Shown here one piece after another: positions 38,496 through 52,500 of a stretch of DNA of 64,000 bases. The stretch lies in the NCBI GenBank assembly GCA_028551475.1, contig CM052355.1, positions 21,045,580 to 21,109,579 on the forward strand, given 5' to 3'. The first letter of the stretch is position 1. Every line of letters starts with the position of its first letter. The stretch is from Casuarina equisetifolia (Eukaryota; Streptophyta; Magnoliopsida; Fagales; Casuarinaceae). The position numbers and the translations under genes were made by a program. Under the pieces are notes generated by a model. The model ran no database searches. It was not told the DNA's origin and saw only the letters and a list, made by a program, of their open reading frames with translations.

Positions 38496-39200
38496 TATCT
38501 AAAGTTAAAATGATTAATTCAAATAAGTGATCTTACATAGATATTGATTTCTTTTACAGAAGTTATGGATTTTCATTGGAAAATAAGTGTTTCTAAAATG
38601 TTAGACCGTGTGGATTTCAATAATTGTTAGATCAAAGCTATTGACATTTGCATACTTAGGCCTACTATACTTAGGTCTACAGTTTTCTACAATTTATTAT
38701 ATATTATAAGTATATATATTTTCATGGTTAACTTAATGGATTTCAAATATATTTAGGTATTAAAATTATCATTATAGATTTATGCGAAAGGAAGTATAAG
38801 AAATTATATTTAGGTATTTGGAAATGGATCTCAATAAATTATAAGGAAAAGGCTAAGTACAACAACTGCAAACTCTTCTACATTATTAACAACTTTTTGA
38901 CAGTATAGTGTCTCGGTATATCAGCAAGGCAAAGGTTTACCGATCGCCGATTAATTGATATCATAGCAAACGATTAAAATATCACGCTTTTATCGCCAAT
39001 CAACTTATTCATATATTAATGCTATTGAAAATATAAACGGTGTAAATAGACGATACGTATACAAGCAATATCTACATATATCATTCCATGAATATCATGT
39101 AAGTACTATATGCTATGCACATGTACATGTTATAAGCTGTAGACATGTGCAAAATCATATTTATATAGTATCTATATCCACATAGATTTAAACGCGTGTC
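38496..39200. other. Unassigned AT-rich DNA
   Basis: No recognised feature. It could include more of the LINE 5' side in very decayed form. Confidence 0.35.
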
Positions 39201-39202
39201 AG

Positions 39203-39370
39203 TTTGCGGTGTTTTGCAGAATCCATCCCTGTTAAAGGAGTGCATTTAGTGGTGTTTTATTCATAAAAGCCACGAAATAGAGATATATTTATAAATAAAA
39301 AAAAATCAGTGACTGTCAATCATAGCACCACTAAATGTGATATGACGATACTTATCCCCAACACCGCTTT
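39203..39370. repeat. Small imperfect inverted repeat, MITE-like
   Basis: Two pairs of inverted motifs are nested: GCGGTGTT (39206-39213) against AACACCGC (39360-39367), and CATTTAGTGGTG (39243-39254) against CACCACTAAATG (39326-39337). The order and spacing (30 and 23 bases between outer and inner motifs) suggest a ~165-bp hairpin-forming element, possibly an eroded MITE. No clean target duplication was found. Confidence 0.5.
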
Positions 39371-41950
39371 GCGATTCTTTTTTACATAGTGCTAGTGCCT
39401 CTCAACCCTAAAGTAAAGCAGAAAAAAGGAAAAACAAAAAATATAAGAAAAGAAAGGAAAAGAAAGGCCAACAAGAAGAGTATTATATACAGAAAGGTGT
39501 TATATGGTCAAGATTCTCTTTTTCTTATATGGTTGGGGAGGACAAGATAACAACTTCCGGGCTAAATCACGAGGTTGCTCTCAGGTAAAGAACTCTGAAT
39601 TCGACATTCGGTCTCAAATGGTGGTCTTTAGAAGCCTCCCACAAGGCACCCAACCTATGTTTTGAGCCATATATGGCACCTAAGCTTGGAAAAGGAACCA
39701 AGTAGGTTCATCAACGGTACATTGTTTAAGTAGTTGGAATTTGGTAAAGGGGTAAGTGGTCTAATGTTGCACCGACAATGAGAAAAGGAAAGATCTAGTA
39801 TACACGTAACGTAGTCATTTTCTTACGAGAAGACTGTAGTGTCTTCTTAAAGCTCATAGAACTCTTTGTTTACCTGAAGAAAAGAATAAAGTTCACTTTC
39901 GGTACTTCAATAGGAAGTTAAGAACCATGGGATTAGAAAGATATGCGTCATTCCAGTTCAGAAAGTTAGTTTTAAACTTGAAGAAAGGTCTGTCAAGAGA
40001 ATTGTGGGAGATGAGTCGCATGAAGCACCATCTCATGACCAAAACGGGAACGCGCATAACTTGTTGCTTCACGGACGGTTGGTCGTAAGGTTAGAAAAAA
40101 TGAAATGATGGCAATTATTTATTTGTTTGTTTATTTATTTTTATAACCCAAAATTCTTACTAAATTTATTTAATGGCTTAAATTGGACAAAAATGTAGCT
40201 AAATACATTCAAGTCAATTCTCTCTTGTTCTGCACATGGTCCCATGTGTGCTCTCTTATGTTCATAGCAAAGCAAGTCAACTGGAGTCTGACCCCATTAA
40301 GGCACCAAGCAATAATTGCTGCACCTTTGGCATCTTCGCTGCTGGACAGCATATGATATTGTCGTTTTTAATTTGTGGGAGCCAACGTGTTTTGGGTGAT
40401 AGTTGGGTCGTTGTTTTACTTTTTATTCTTTTTAATTTTTTATATACTTGCACTCACGTACACAATCCTGTTAAATCTCTGAGACCTCTTAATTTTCGGT
40501 CACGCTTTGCCAGGCGCTTGTTGATTGTTTTATTAGAGGGCCCATAATGGAGCTCTTCCTCTGCAATGCTCTAAAAAGGGATGCCATCCCGAGTTTCCAT
40601 TTATGCACCACGGGCAAAGGCTCTCTTAACAGAAGAGAAAGAACATGAAGAAATTGATAGACAGCACACAGCATAAAGGAAGAGTCGTTAACATATACCA
40701 TACGAGCTTACGTTTTCGACTAAGCTTTCAATGTCTATACTTTTTGTCTAATACTATCCCGTTTTATTTTAATTAAGTATTTTTGCTTTCTCTTTGAAGT
40801 ACTTAATCGTGGACGACAGCCTAAGACATTTAATTTCGGTAATATCCACAATCAAGATTTTAAGGCAGAGAAGAAAATAAGGATCGAGATCTTTCTTTCT
40901 TTCTTTCTTTTATGAAAGCTTTTATGCGGGAGTTGCATGTTAAGGAGGAGAAAGAGAAAGAGAAAGAAAAAAAAAAAAAAAAACTTTCTATATTTGTGTT
41001 TCCTCGCCCTCACCAATAAATGGGGCTATAGGGTCCCATGTGACGCTGTAATTCTTCGAAAACTATGTCAGATGATTAAATTTTGACGCAGTGGGCAACT
41101 ACAAAACACAGCAGTCTGCAATATTCCTCCGTGCATCTATTTAATGTGCAGTTCTACCAACTTACTCCATGCTTATGGTGCAATCAATCACTTATTATTT
41201 TAGTAGTAAGTTAATCAAACCTAATACCTTTTAATTTTATATTTGATATCTCAATATATGAGTTTAAGTATATGTGTAAATAAATAAAATTTAAAAAATA
41301 TCCACTGTACAAAATGAAATTCATTTAATACACCATTTTATCCCCCCCTCATTTCCACTGTAAAATCCCATTTCTATGCTGATTCAGTTTCTATAACTAG
41401 AATTAGAAGTGGATTTGAGATCAGTTCTATCCGTGGGATCAGAATTATCTGCAGCAGGCTGGTCATAAAAGCTGTATTCAAACCACACCTAAAAGGATGG
41501 CTTTCTAATAAGCGATGCCGACGCGTGACCCAAGTACGGTGTCCTTTCTGTCATTTACCTTCGCCATGCCTCAGGGCGTCATGCCAGCCAAAAGTGAACC
41601 ATAATGTCGACTACTGGGTCATGCTCCTCAGGATACTGCGTATACCTGTGATTAATCTAAAGACAAGAACCTTAATTTTTTTCTCCTCAACCCTGCATTT
41701 CTTTATCCAGGCTGTCTTCACCTTCTTACTCCGGAGCTCAGAGACTTCAAGTGGTTTCAGCTGGAAGTGAGGCTTGAAGGACCACACCCATAATTCGCTT
41801 GCAGAATATTCATGTATGTCTTAGGAGTGGAAGACCCAACTCCCGTTTGGTTCCAACTGTGACAAGGCATTGTTTCCAGAAATCTAGATGTGGTGGTCGA
41901 CACTTGTACGAAGATTTTCTAAGATCTGAGGTACATTCAAGTCCGGAAAC
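39371..41950. other. Intergenic DNA upstream of the NT-C2 gene
   Basis: No gene recognised. It contains a (CTTT)n run (40891-40910) and a GAAAGA/poly-A tract (40946-40983). The last few hundred bases are more balanced in composition and should contain the promoter and 5' UTR of the gene starting at 41951, but I could not fix a transcription start. Confidence 0.45.
40891..40910. repeat. (CTTT)n microsatellite
   Basis: Five tandem CTTT units, followed shortly by a purine-rich GAGAAA/poly-A stretch at 40946-40983. Confidence 0.9.
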
Positions 41951-44900
41951 ATGTTCAAGCCATGGAGCAAGAAGAAGAAGGTCAAAACTTTGTTCAAATT
42001 GGAGTTTCAGGCAACTCAGGTATGGATTTGACGAAATAGGAGAAAGAGAAAGCAATATCTCTTCTTTTTATCGCTTTCCGATAGATTGCCCAGTTTTAAT
42101 TGGCTTTGGTTGCACAATGTTAGAAATTCATGACTTTCAATCGATTCATGCTGGAATCCCTGGAATATAGAAATGGGAGTGTGATGAGGAATTCGTCTTA
42201 CCCAGTTTTCAACCTCCATTTCAGGTGCCAAAATTGAAAAAATCTGCTTTGATGATTTCTTTGGTCCCAGAGGATGTCGGAAAGCCGACAGTGAGACTAC
42301 AGAAAGCTGTTGTTCAGGATGGAACCTGTTCGTGGGAGGATCCTATCTATGAGACAGTGAAATTCTTCAGCGAAACAAAAACAGGAAAAATCAAAGAGAA
42401 GATTTACCATTTCATTGTCTCAACCGTACGGAAATATCTCGGTTTTCTCTGTTTTCACAGTTTTTTCTCCTCTTTTCAATTGGGTTTTCTTAGCAGTTGC
42501 TATATGTTTGTTCTGGCAGGGATCATCAAAATCTGGTTATCTCGGAGAAGCTTCAGTTGATTTAGCAGATTTTGTGGAACAAACAAAACCATTCACTATT
42601 TCTCTTCCCCTCAAGTTCGCTAACTCCGGCGCAGTTCTGCATGTAACTCTCTATCTCCCTCTCTTGCTCACACAGACGCCTTGAAACACTGTAATTTGAT
42701 GTTTTAACAGCTAAATCGAGTCTTCTGTTTGATTGTAGTTTTGTGATTCCTTATATCTGAAGTAATTATTATTTAAACAGGTGACCATTCAGAAGATAGA
42801 GGAAGACAATGATCAAAAGTAAGTAGCAGGGCCATAACACCAACGTTCAATTCATAACTTCCTTATCGTTCTTTGCTTTCTTCTTCCGTTTGTTTACCGT
42901 TCAGGTACTTTTGGAAGTAAAGTTTACTTAGTTAAGATGCTAAACACAGATATGTTGAAGAGAATGGAGTTCCCTTTCTTTCACCTGACGAAAGCTTGAG
43001 GAATGAACTGGGCAATTGCAGTCAAGATGATTTGTACAGTTTTTCTGTAAGTAAGGTCTCATGTAAATGTTTCATGTTATCTTCCTTAAGCAACGTCCAC
43101 AAGTATGACAGCAGTTTTAGGATGTTTAAATTTCAAAATAGTAGGAAGAAATGGCATCATCTTTAAGATTATTATTGAGTTGCGTGCTTTGTTCAGGATA
43201 ATCATCTGAGAGAAACCCCATCTGAGATTGCTGAATCAAATGGCGTCCATCATAAACCTCCCACCTTCCCTTCACATATCAGACGATTTTCAATCCCAGA
43301 AACGGGATTTGCTGATGCAATCACCCCAAAAAACCCTGCACATCGAAGATCCAACACATATTGCTCGGTGGACTCAACTTCAGATGGAAGTTTAGTTGAC
43401 TCAATAAACAGCTTTGAGGACGGCCGTTCAAGGGAAAAATCACGAGAGGCTTCAGAGGGTTCCATGGAAAAACTCAGAACTGAAATTGCTGCTCTAATGA
43501 GGCAAGCAGAAGTATCAGAAATGGAATTACAGTCTCTCCGGAAACAACTTGTGAAAGAGAGGAAGCAAGGAGAGAATCTATCAAGACAAATTGTTTGCCT
43601 TAAAGAAGAGAACGATTCACTTGAACTAGAATGTGAACAACTCAAGTCGCTGCAGAAACATGTTGATGAGGCAGAAGACTCAAAGAGATTGCGCTCTGAG
43701 ATTATAGATACAAGGGTTCAGTTAGAAGAAATGAGGCAAGTGCTTAATTATGAAAAGCAAACAAGTAAGGATCTTCAGTTACAGCTGCAGAAGACACAAG
43801 ACTTAAACTCTAAGTTAATTTGTGCTGTAAGGGACCTTGAAGACATGCTGGAGAGAAAAAATAGGGAAATATCTGATATTTCATCTTCCAAAATAAATGA
43901 GGATGAGAACCCAGAAGCACTAGCTGAACCTGATAAAGAGCATGATGTTTCAAAGGAAGTAGACTTGCTGAAGGACAATATCAGAGACCTGAATGGTGAA
44001 ATAGACTTCTACAAGAAATACAAGGAAGAACTAGATCTACAAATGAAACAGGTCACCTCGGACTATGACCTTTTGATGCAGGAAAACCAAGAGATCTCAC
44101 TGAAATTAGAGGAAAGCCAAACACAACAACAGATGACACAAAATGAATTTGCAGCATCTTTGGCTACAATAAAAGAACATGAATCCCTGATACAGAGATT
44201 AGATGAAAAGATAAAGAAGCAAGATGAAGAATTTTCAGAATCTTTGCTCTCCATAAATGAGCTTGAAGGTCAGGTTGAGGGTTTAGAGAAAGAACTGGAG
44301 AAACAGGCACAGACCTTTGAAGAAGATCTAAATGCTATGACATGTGCCAAAACTGAACAGGAGCAGAGAGCCATCCAAGCGGAGGAGGCCTTAAGGAAGA
44401 CAAGGCGGAATAGTGCTGTTGCGACAGACCGTCTACAGGAGGAATTTAGAACACTTTCTGTGGAAATGGCATCTAAACTCGATGAGCATGAGAAGCAGGC
44501 TAAGGAAGCACTAGCAGAAGCCAATGAGTTGCGCCAGCAGAACAGAACTCTGGAAGAGCTGGTCCAGAAAGCCAATGAAGAGCTCAGAATAATAAAAGAT
44601 CAGAATCAAGTTAAACAGCAAGAACTTTTGGACCAAATACATTTGAAGGAAAAGCATGTAGAGAAGATATCATTGGAACTAGAGCAGACGTCCAAGCAAC
44701 TTGAATATGCAAAAATGCATGAGACAGAACATCGTGAGGCTTTCTCACTGGAGATACAAATGCTTAAAGCTGAGGTGCAAAGGCTCACAAAAGAAAAATA
44801 TGACTTCTCTGAGCAATCAGAAAGAGCACAATTTAAGACATGGGATGGCGAAAGAGAGATGCTCCTGCAAACATGGAATAAAGAAAGGGATGATTTGATG

Positions 44901-45548
44901 GAAAAATTAGCTTCAGCAAAGAAGGAAACAGAAAAGATAAACGAGGAATTTATTAGTATGAGGTCGTTGAAAGATGAGAAGGAAACAGCGAACTATAATC
45001 TGCTGTCAGAAGTTGAAAAGCTTAGAGCCAGCCTTGAGGAGTTAAAACAAAACATGGACAAAGAATACTTGGAGAAGAAAACCTTAAGGGAACAGACACT
45101 TGAACTGAAGCATCAGCTAGAAGAAAACGGGGAAGAAATCACCAGTATTGAGAAGAAGCTCGTGAATTACAATGGACAGTCTGAAGAAAGAGAAAATGGG
45201 AGGAAAATCCGGATTGATTCCAAAAGAAGCGTTCCAAAGGACACATCAATCCAGAAAAAAGATACTGCAATGCCACACGAAAGGTACATCATTTTGTCCA
45301 TATCTTTTGTAGTTCAATTCATTGTTCCTATACAATTACTCGCAGTTACCAATATTCATAAGCTTGCTTTGTTCAGATTTTCGTCTGAAATGGCATCACT
45401 GAAGGAAAGGAACGAACGTATGGAGAAAGAGCTGAAAGATTTACATGAGAGATATTCAGAGATAAGTCTCAGATTCGCTGAGGTGGAAGGTGAGAGGCAA
45501 CAACTAGTGATGACTGTCCGCAACCTCAAGAACAGTAAGAAGATTTAG
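41951..45548 (+). CDS. NT-C2 domain coiled-coil protein (At5g52280 type)
   Basis: Seven exons with consistent phases: 41951-42019, 42225-42425, 42520-42642, 42781-42818, 42950-43046, 43197-45283, 45377-45548. The product is 928 residues. The ATG opens MFKPWSKKKKVKTLFKLEF, the usual basic start of this family. Residues ~1-150 form the NT-C2 (EEIG1/EHBP1 N-terminal) fold, with KKSALMISLVPEDVGKP and SLPLKFANSGAVL as landmarks. Residues ~177-250 are a Ser-rich linker, and ~260-910 are a long heptad-rich coiled coil ending EVEGERQQLVMTVRNLK. NT-C2 domains are thought to bind membranes or anchor to vesicle/cytoskeletal systems. The Arabidopsis relative is annotated only as myosin-heavy-chain-related, so the exact role is inferred. 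The last intron is 93 nt and stop-free, so its retention keeps the frame. It converges on SHOC1. Confidence 0.93.
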
Positions 45549-46587
45549 CATCCTAATGTGCTGCGTGTCGGAGACTGAGCCAAGCGACGGTGGAGCAGCA
45601 GGATATGGTCAGTCAAAACCAGGTGTGGTGATTACACTGCGTTAAACTGTTGTCAAGAAAGGGATATCAAGTACATCAAGAAACACCATGCGTCTATTGC
45701 TCATTCCTTCATTTAGGGACAGAATAAGATGACAGAAAATCAACCGACTTTGCTGATTTGCTCAGCAGCAGTTCCAAAAAATGTAAGCCAGTAGATATCT
45801 GGTCATGAAAACTGTAATATGTCTCTTATTATCTACTCAAATCTTGCAGCATGCGGCCTTCATTCATTTACAGGATGAAGTTTCACGAGACACAAATAGT
45901 AATTGCATTTTACCGCCACAATCGTCATTTTTACTACCAGCATAAATTTTTTTGTACGAGAGTCGAGATATCCCTTAGAAAAAGGGTCACACTATTCCAA
46001 CCACCTTCAAAGGAGAAAAATGATTATCACTTTAGGTAGAAAGTGGCGGTCAGACCATCCACCACCCCTAAAAAGAAGGTCAGACATCCTAAAGGGATTG
46101 TCGAGCTTGCTCCCAAACTTTATTCACTTCTTTATTTTTTTTGTTTCTTTTAATGCTTGTACTGTTTAACCAATACAAATGACCTCTATTAAAGGGATTT
46201 TGCAGGAGTATGTAATACCTACTGGAGAGTGTTTATAGGGATATATTCGATTTTTAGCAGTTCCATATAGGACTTGTTCAGAGGATGCCAAACATAATCT
46301 GCTTCAGAAAGTGTTGCAGTGTTCTACTTCCAGCATGGCCAGAGCATTGAGAGCGTCGAGGATATGACGCTTTGAAATGTTCGAACCTCTACGTCATGTG
46401 AATACTATTGCGGCAGGTTCAGGCTTGCTGGCTGCACAAGATACAAGTTATTGGACTCTTTTAAACGTTTAATCTATTTCTATATTTGGACTGAGAAAAC
46501 ATACCACTTTTACGTACAGGATTTCGGAACTGATTTTTTTCGCTGCGCTCCTAAATCAGCATCTCTGGAAAAAACTATTTTTCCATT
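45549..46587. other. Convergent intergenic region with both 3' UTRs
   Basis: About 1.04 kb between the stop codons of two tail-to-tail genes. It must hold both 3' UTRs and polyadenylation sites. No additional gene is supported. Confidence 0.6.
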
Positions 46588-49500
46588 TTATATTTGATTC
46601 CGGAATTTTTTGCTCAGACCTTGCGTTCTATTGCTCCAGATCAGCTTAGTTTGGCTTCCACTTCCATTCACTGCAAAAGAGAGGGTCTGAAGTTGATTTG
46701 AGTCTCGAGTGTTAAGCTGTAGTAATATAAACAGATCTGCGATGTTGCACGCACTGAAAAGGAACTATCCATGATAAGAAAAGCAGCACAAACAAACCTG
46801 CCGTGCTGTCTTATCAGCAGGGGTCCATGTCGTAAGAAGGGAGGATGAATCTTTCTTATTCTTGGATGAGCTTGATGGCTTTGCAGATTGCTTCTGCCTC
46901 TTGTGTTCAAGTATCTTTCTAGGAGTGGTGCCTCCTTGGTACTTGAAGAATTCAAAAATAGAGGGACTTCTTTTCTTAGAAAATTTCGATACGTTTCCTG
47001 AACGCAAACAAGGGGAAGATTCGTCACTCGGAAGGGACTGTTGACGCAACCTGCTCTTTTCCCTGACTCTGTTGAGAAACTCTATCGTCCAGGGTGAATT
47101 ATGATGTGGGTGGGCAGATTTGAGTGCATTTGAGAGTGATGTTCCACTATTCGGCACCCCATTCTCTTGAATTGACAATCCCTTCAAATTTCCTGCAGAT
47201 CTCGGCGTTAAGCCCTGCTCTTGGAGCATTTCATATTCTTTTCCAGGAAAAACATCGTTTTTGCAATATTTATTTAGGCAAACATTGGCTCCTTCTGGCA
47301 AAGTTTTCCCCTGATCTTTCTCGAAACTCCAGATGTCTAAACTTGAGTTTATCTTAGCAGCCATTGACGAGGGGGGACTTTCTTTACCAAACGGTAACTT
47401 TCTTATAGATTTATGCTTTTTTGAGGAGTTATTGTCCATCCCAGACGCCAAAAGGGAGACATTTATGGAGTTACAGATAGAAGAAAAGTCCTGACCTGAT
47501 GAAGTATTGTCAGTTAGATCAATAACCTCACCAGTAAGATCCTCCTTCAGATTCTCAGATCTCTCGATGTTAGGCCAATCCAAATTGTTCATTCCAGCTG
47601 AATCTGATGCCTGATTTTGATCAAACATGAAATCAGATGGAAAGGATGTGGCCATTCTCATCTCATTCGATATTTGAGGGATCTTTGGGAACTGAAAATC
47701 GTATGGCATGACAACACTGGAGTGATTTGCTGCCTTTGCCATATTCGGTCCCAGTTGTTGACCAAACAAATCCTTTGGAGGTAAAATAGGTTTACTGATC
47801 TCATCAAATATCTCAGGATCTTTTGAGATCCATGAATTATACGGCTTGGACACTTTGGAATGGTCCATGGTGTCAGCAGTGAAAAAGTTTGGTGGCTCAA
47901 CGTGCAATATTTCAGCCATATGTGTGTCAATTTTTTGAGGACTACCACTGTACTTTCGTCTTTTTCTTCCAGAATCCACGTTAAAGTAGCACTTTTCTGA
48001 GTCAGGACCAGAGGATGCCGAAGAGCAGTCTGTCATTATAGATTTAGAATCCTCTCGCTCACCATATTTGCACAAAGCGGTAAACAATGTGATACTCTCT
48101 TCAAGAACATAATATTTTTCAATTGCACGAATCCTGCATTCATGCGAGCATTCAAGAAACTCAATGAGAACGCCTACCGAAGACAGTATAGCATGAGCTG
48201 TCAAAGGATTAATGGACGGGAATTTAGTAAGAAATGATTCTGCAAGAGTTTCCGACTCAGGCATTTTAGGATAGAGACCCCTGGTCAACTTAGTGGCATG
48301 ACTGATGCAGCTCAAGATAATTTCATCAGTCGACTCAGGTGAATGGGAGAGAAAAAGCTGCAAATTAATACCCAGGCCCGCTGCTGCAGCATAGAGTTCG
48401 CCTGACGATTCCATTATAGTGGAAAGGAAGTTGCTTTCTCCTTCAAAGACCTTATAAAAGATGTTAAAAAGACAAATTAAAGGTTTGAAATAAGTTTAGT
48501 GCATGATATATGAGTAGCTGTCAAAAAAAAAAAAAAACCAAGAATAAATTTTGTTGAGTAAGAATCTACAGTAATAACTTTCCTTCCAACCAAACATTCT
48601 AGACTACCCTACCTAAATGCACAGAATAAGATGAGCAAAGTTTTCAATTTTATGGCAATATGCTAGACTGTATATTTCTTGCAATGCCAAGCATACAACG
48701 GCCCTTCTATCGGTTTTGTTTCTTTTTCCTTTTCATAACAACCCTTCAATGAAAGCAAGCACCACTATTGCATTTCTTAAAAAGAAATATCTATGCACGT
48801 GCCCATATACATGCATTTCTTTTTCACCTATTGAGACAAGATGTGTAAAGATCTAATATGAGTTGAGGATTAGGCTGCTCAAGCTTGAGTAAAGCTAAAT
48901 AGGAGGCTCTAAGATTTTGTGCAGGCCCTTACTGAAAGCATCTAGTACAAACTAGAACAGCTCAGTTTGCCTTAATGCCCCACTCGATAATTCATTAGCT
49001 TCTCCATAGAACAGTTTGACAAATAAAAGATCATACACGACCATAGCTTATAGTAACACATGTAGGCATGAAAATTACCAGAATGCAGCCACCGAAACTA
49101 AAACTCAGCAATGTCAGGACATCAGTCGCAATTCTCTCAATGCACAAAGGTAAGCATAAAGAAGCTTCATCTGATACAGTTGCTTTCTTTCCAATGTTCC
49201 CACAATGATACCACACTAGGCAGATAGCGGAGCTGATTATAACATCCGCAGGCAACTCTGAATCCCGTTCCACAACTTGTGCTCCTTCTTTCTCCATTGC
49301 CAAAATTCTTTGGTAGGTACTTCTTCTGGATACTATCATTCCCTTCTCAAAACTTCGAGTATTCACAATAATGACATTTTCTGGGAAAGAAACGCCCGAA
49401 AGATTTGTGCCGAAAGCTTCTACTTCATCTGCAGGTACTGAAGATCTCACATTAAACTTGCCCTCGATGGGTAAAAAGTTCAACAGTTTCTCTAGCCTCT

Positions 49501-52500
49501 GTACATTCATTGGCTCGTCCTCTTCCTATAACACAGCTGGTGTGTAAGTATAGCTGAAAACGGATAGGCCAACAACATGAACTCAGAATTGAGAGTAACA
49601 TCTAGAAAGAGAGCATATTCCTTTACAGAAATAAACCATCCCTTAAGCGGATTGGCAGCACGAACTGTTAGTCCATTAGATTTAGGTTATCTGATGTTAT
49701 TCAAGAAAGACAGTTTTCATGTTTTGAGAAATAAAACAGACTGCTATGTCGTGGTCCTTATAAGGTAATTTATGTTGTTAAAGTGAAAAAATGACCAATA
49801 CCTAGTCCAAGGGAAAAATAAAATAAAATAAAATAGAAGAAGGGGGAAAAAGTGGGAGGGAGAGACATAGAGAAAGTACACTCTACCTCCTCTCCCCACT
49901 ACCAGAGAGAAAAAGGAGAAAGAAGATGATTGACTTACAACAATCGATTAGCTAAAATATGCATGTAGGTAGAAAGATACCATTGTCATTTCAGCACTCC
50001 GAGGCATATTAACACCTTCACAAAGTGCTTTGCAAGCACTAAATTTATCCAGTTCGACGCTCAAAAAGTGAAGTGGAGGGAACCCAACCAACTTTGGGGA
50101 AAGAGAGGATACTTTAGATGAGCCACGTGAACCTCCATATTCCAAGATTATGCGGAATTTGTTGAAGGGAAATAATGCCGAAACATGCCTTGGGGAATAA
50201 GAAACATATTATTCTTAGTATTTAATAAGCATTCTTGGATGGAGTGCAGTTCTCCACTAACTGTTAGACTGATCCAAAATGACACAAAAACAAACATTCT
50301 CGCGATGTAAAATCCCAAACTACCACGAAAACAATTACCTAAACAAATACGAAGAGTATATTTCTTAGTTCGATGGAAATGCAAATTTTATTTGTGGAAA
50401 TGAGGTAAGAAATAAATTCAGAAAGCAAAAAAGCCATAGCAGATGAATTCTATAGTCATACGGAGTTTTCCAACACTTAATCACTTCAAGGAAAAGGATT
50501 CATAGGATACTAATTTAACCCTTTTTCATGCAAAACCACTTCACAAGCCAAATATGATTGATTGAAATCATTTTTTGCAGTAAAGAAGAAACAATAAAAT
50601 AAATAGATGAATGAGAAACTTGAACACAGATATATACATAGATGAACTATTTCATAGAAGAAAACAATTAGGAATAAGAAGGGCAAATGCAGAGCTATAT
50701 GATCTACCAATGGTAAGCATATCTTTCTATTAATGGTGTTTCTGCGGAATACCACAGATCCTGAGACTAGAACTTACTCGTGGGATACCAATAGGCAATC
50801 TGTAACCAGCAAGGCATCCATTCTTTTTTCCATGAAGTCACCTTTGCAAAGATCCGGTTGATCGGCATGTGCATAATAATTCTGGAACTCAGTAGATGAT
50901 AATCCCATGGACATTAACAAACTCTTCAAAGATCGCCAGAAAATTTCTTCAGCCACAATCAACACTTTCAAACTACTCTGCTCAGTGCTTGAACATAAAA
51001 TCTTCTGGATCAAAGTCAGCGAGGGATGTGAATTAGTCATGTATCTGTCAAGCTTCCTGCGTGCATCTTCCATCAAGGACCATAGAATGCCCAGTCTTGC
51101 CTTTAAACAATCCGAGCTTTTACATAACTTTTTCAAGTATAGATGACCTGGATGGATACCGTAGAAACACACGTACCAAGCTGTCTGTTTAATTGCACAT
51201 AAGGTAACAAATACCATAATGTTTCCATCCCTGAAAGAGGTGATTCTTTTTGTTCTTGCTTTCTTAATGCAATCTATTAACTTCTGCCTTGAAATGCCAA
51301 GCAATTTAGAACTATCTGCGGGTAGAAGTGGGAACTCTGTCCTTATCAACTCTCTTTCATTCTGCAAGATAGCTAGATAGGTCTTTTCAAAGTTCTCGAT
51401 GATGGTCACAATAACATCGGACAACTTAACCTTGATACGACAAAAAATCACTAAATTGTACTTCAGTGGCTGCACATACTTCATTTACGTTATTGGATGG
51501 TAACTTGGGAAGTGTATCATCAGTGCAAATTTTCTTAGTAGCAGACTCATTCTTCTCCCCAGAATTAGATTTATGACGATTAAAGAAAAAATCAAGATCG
51601 TTTAGATGTGATATAGAGTTGAATGACACCGAAGCCCTGTAATCAGCTTTTTCAGCTAAAGCTTCTCCATTTCCTGGCAGTGGACATTCACCATCCAACA
51701 ATTTGCTTGTGGCACACCCCACCATCTGACCAATAGCCCCTGCAAGTCCGTGCAAAAGTAACTCTGGTGACTCCTTTTCTTCTGAATTTGGCCAACTCAA
51801 AGCATCATCTGAGAAAACATAGTCAAGTAGCAATGTCCCATCATAAAAAGATTTCTGATCAAAATCAAAGCTCTTTGAATCTGCCACCTCAAATATACTC
51901 TGATAGGAAGCATAGATTCTAGAGTTGCATTTATCTTCTTCCAAAAGAGCCCAATCCAAGTAGATCCCATTAGATACAGATAGAGGCTGTGGATTTAAGT
52001 CAGCAAGCGTTTCCTCAACAATGAAGCATAGAGACCTTATCTTTTCCCGATCAAAGAAAAGAGGTACAGGCAACGATTTAAATGTGTTACCTACCAAGGC
52101 CAGCTCATAACTAACAATCAATTCATTGAAACTCTTAATGTTCAGGTCTTTCATAGACATCCAATCAAATGTTTCTGGTTCATGTGCTACCAATGATTTA
52201 AGGAAGATTTCAAAATGTTGAAATGAGTCCATTTCAAGGAACTCAAATTCCTGGAAAATAACAAGGCTTGGTGAGAAGAAAGAGTCAACCTGAATTATCC
52301 CTTCACATGAGGAATTTCCTTGAATCTGTGAAGTTTCCATGATACTTCTAATGTCCATCTCTGGAAAGCTGTCCATCAATGCCAGCTCAGGTTCCAGACA
52401 TTTCTTTGATGGACAATGATCTGAAAGAAACTGTGATATATCATATTCTTTAGAAATCAACAATTCCTCTCCATTTATGACATTTTTATCATTTTGAAGC

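Noticed and set aside
40236-40547. Plus-strand open frame of 103 codons with a hydrophobic centre
   Set aside because: No family resemblance, no promoter or splice support, and it lies in AT-rich intergenic DNA; chance is the simpler explanation.
41525-42231. Open frames of about 70-120 codons on both strands around the NT-C2 first exon
   Set aside because: They are shadows; the true first exon is the 69-nt MFKPWSKKKK segment at 41951-42019, joined by clear splice signals.
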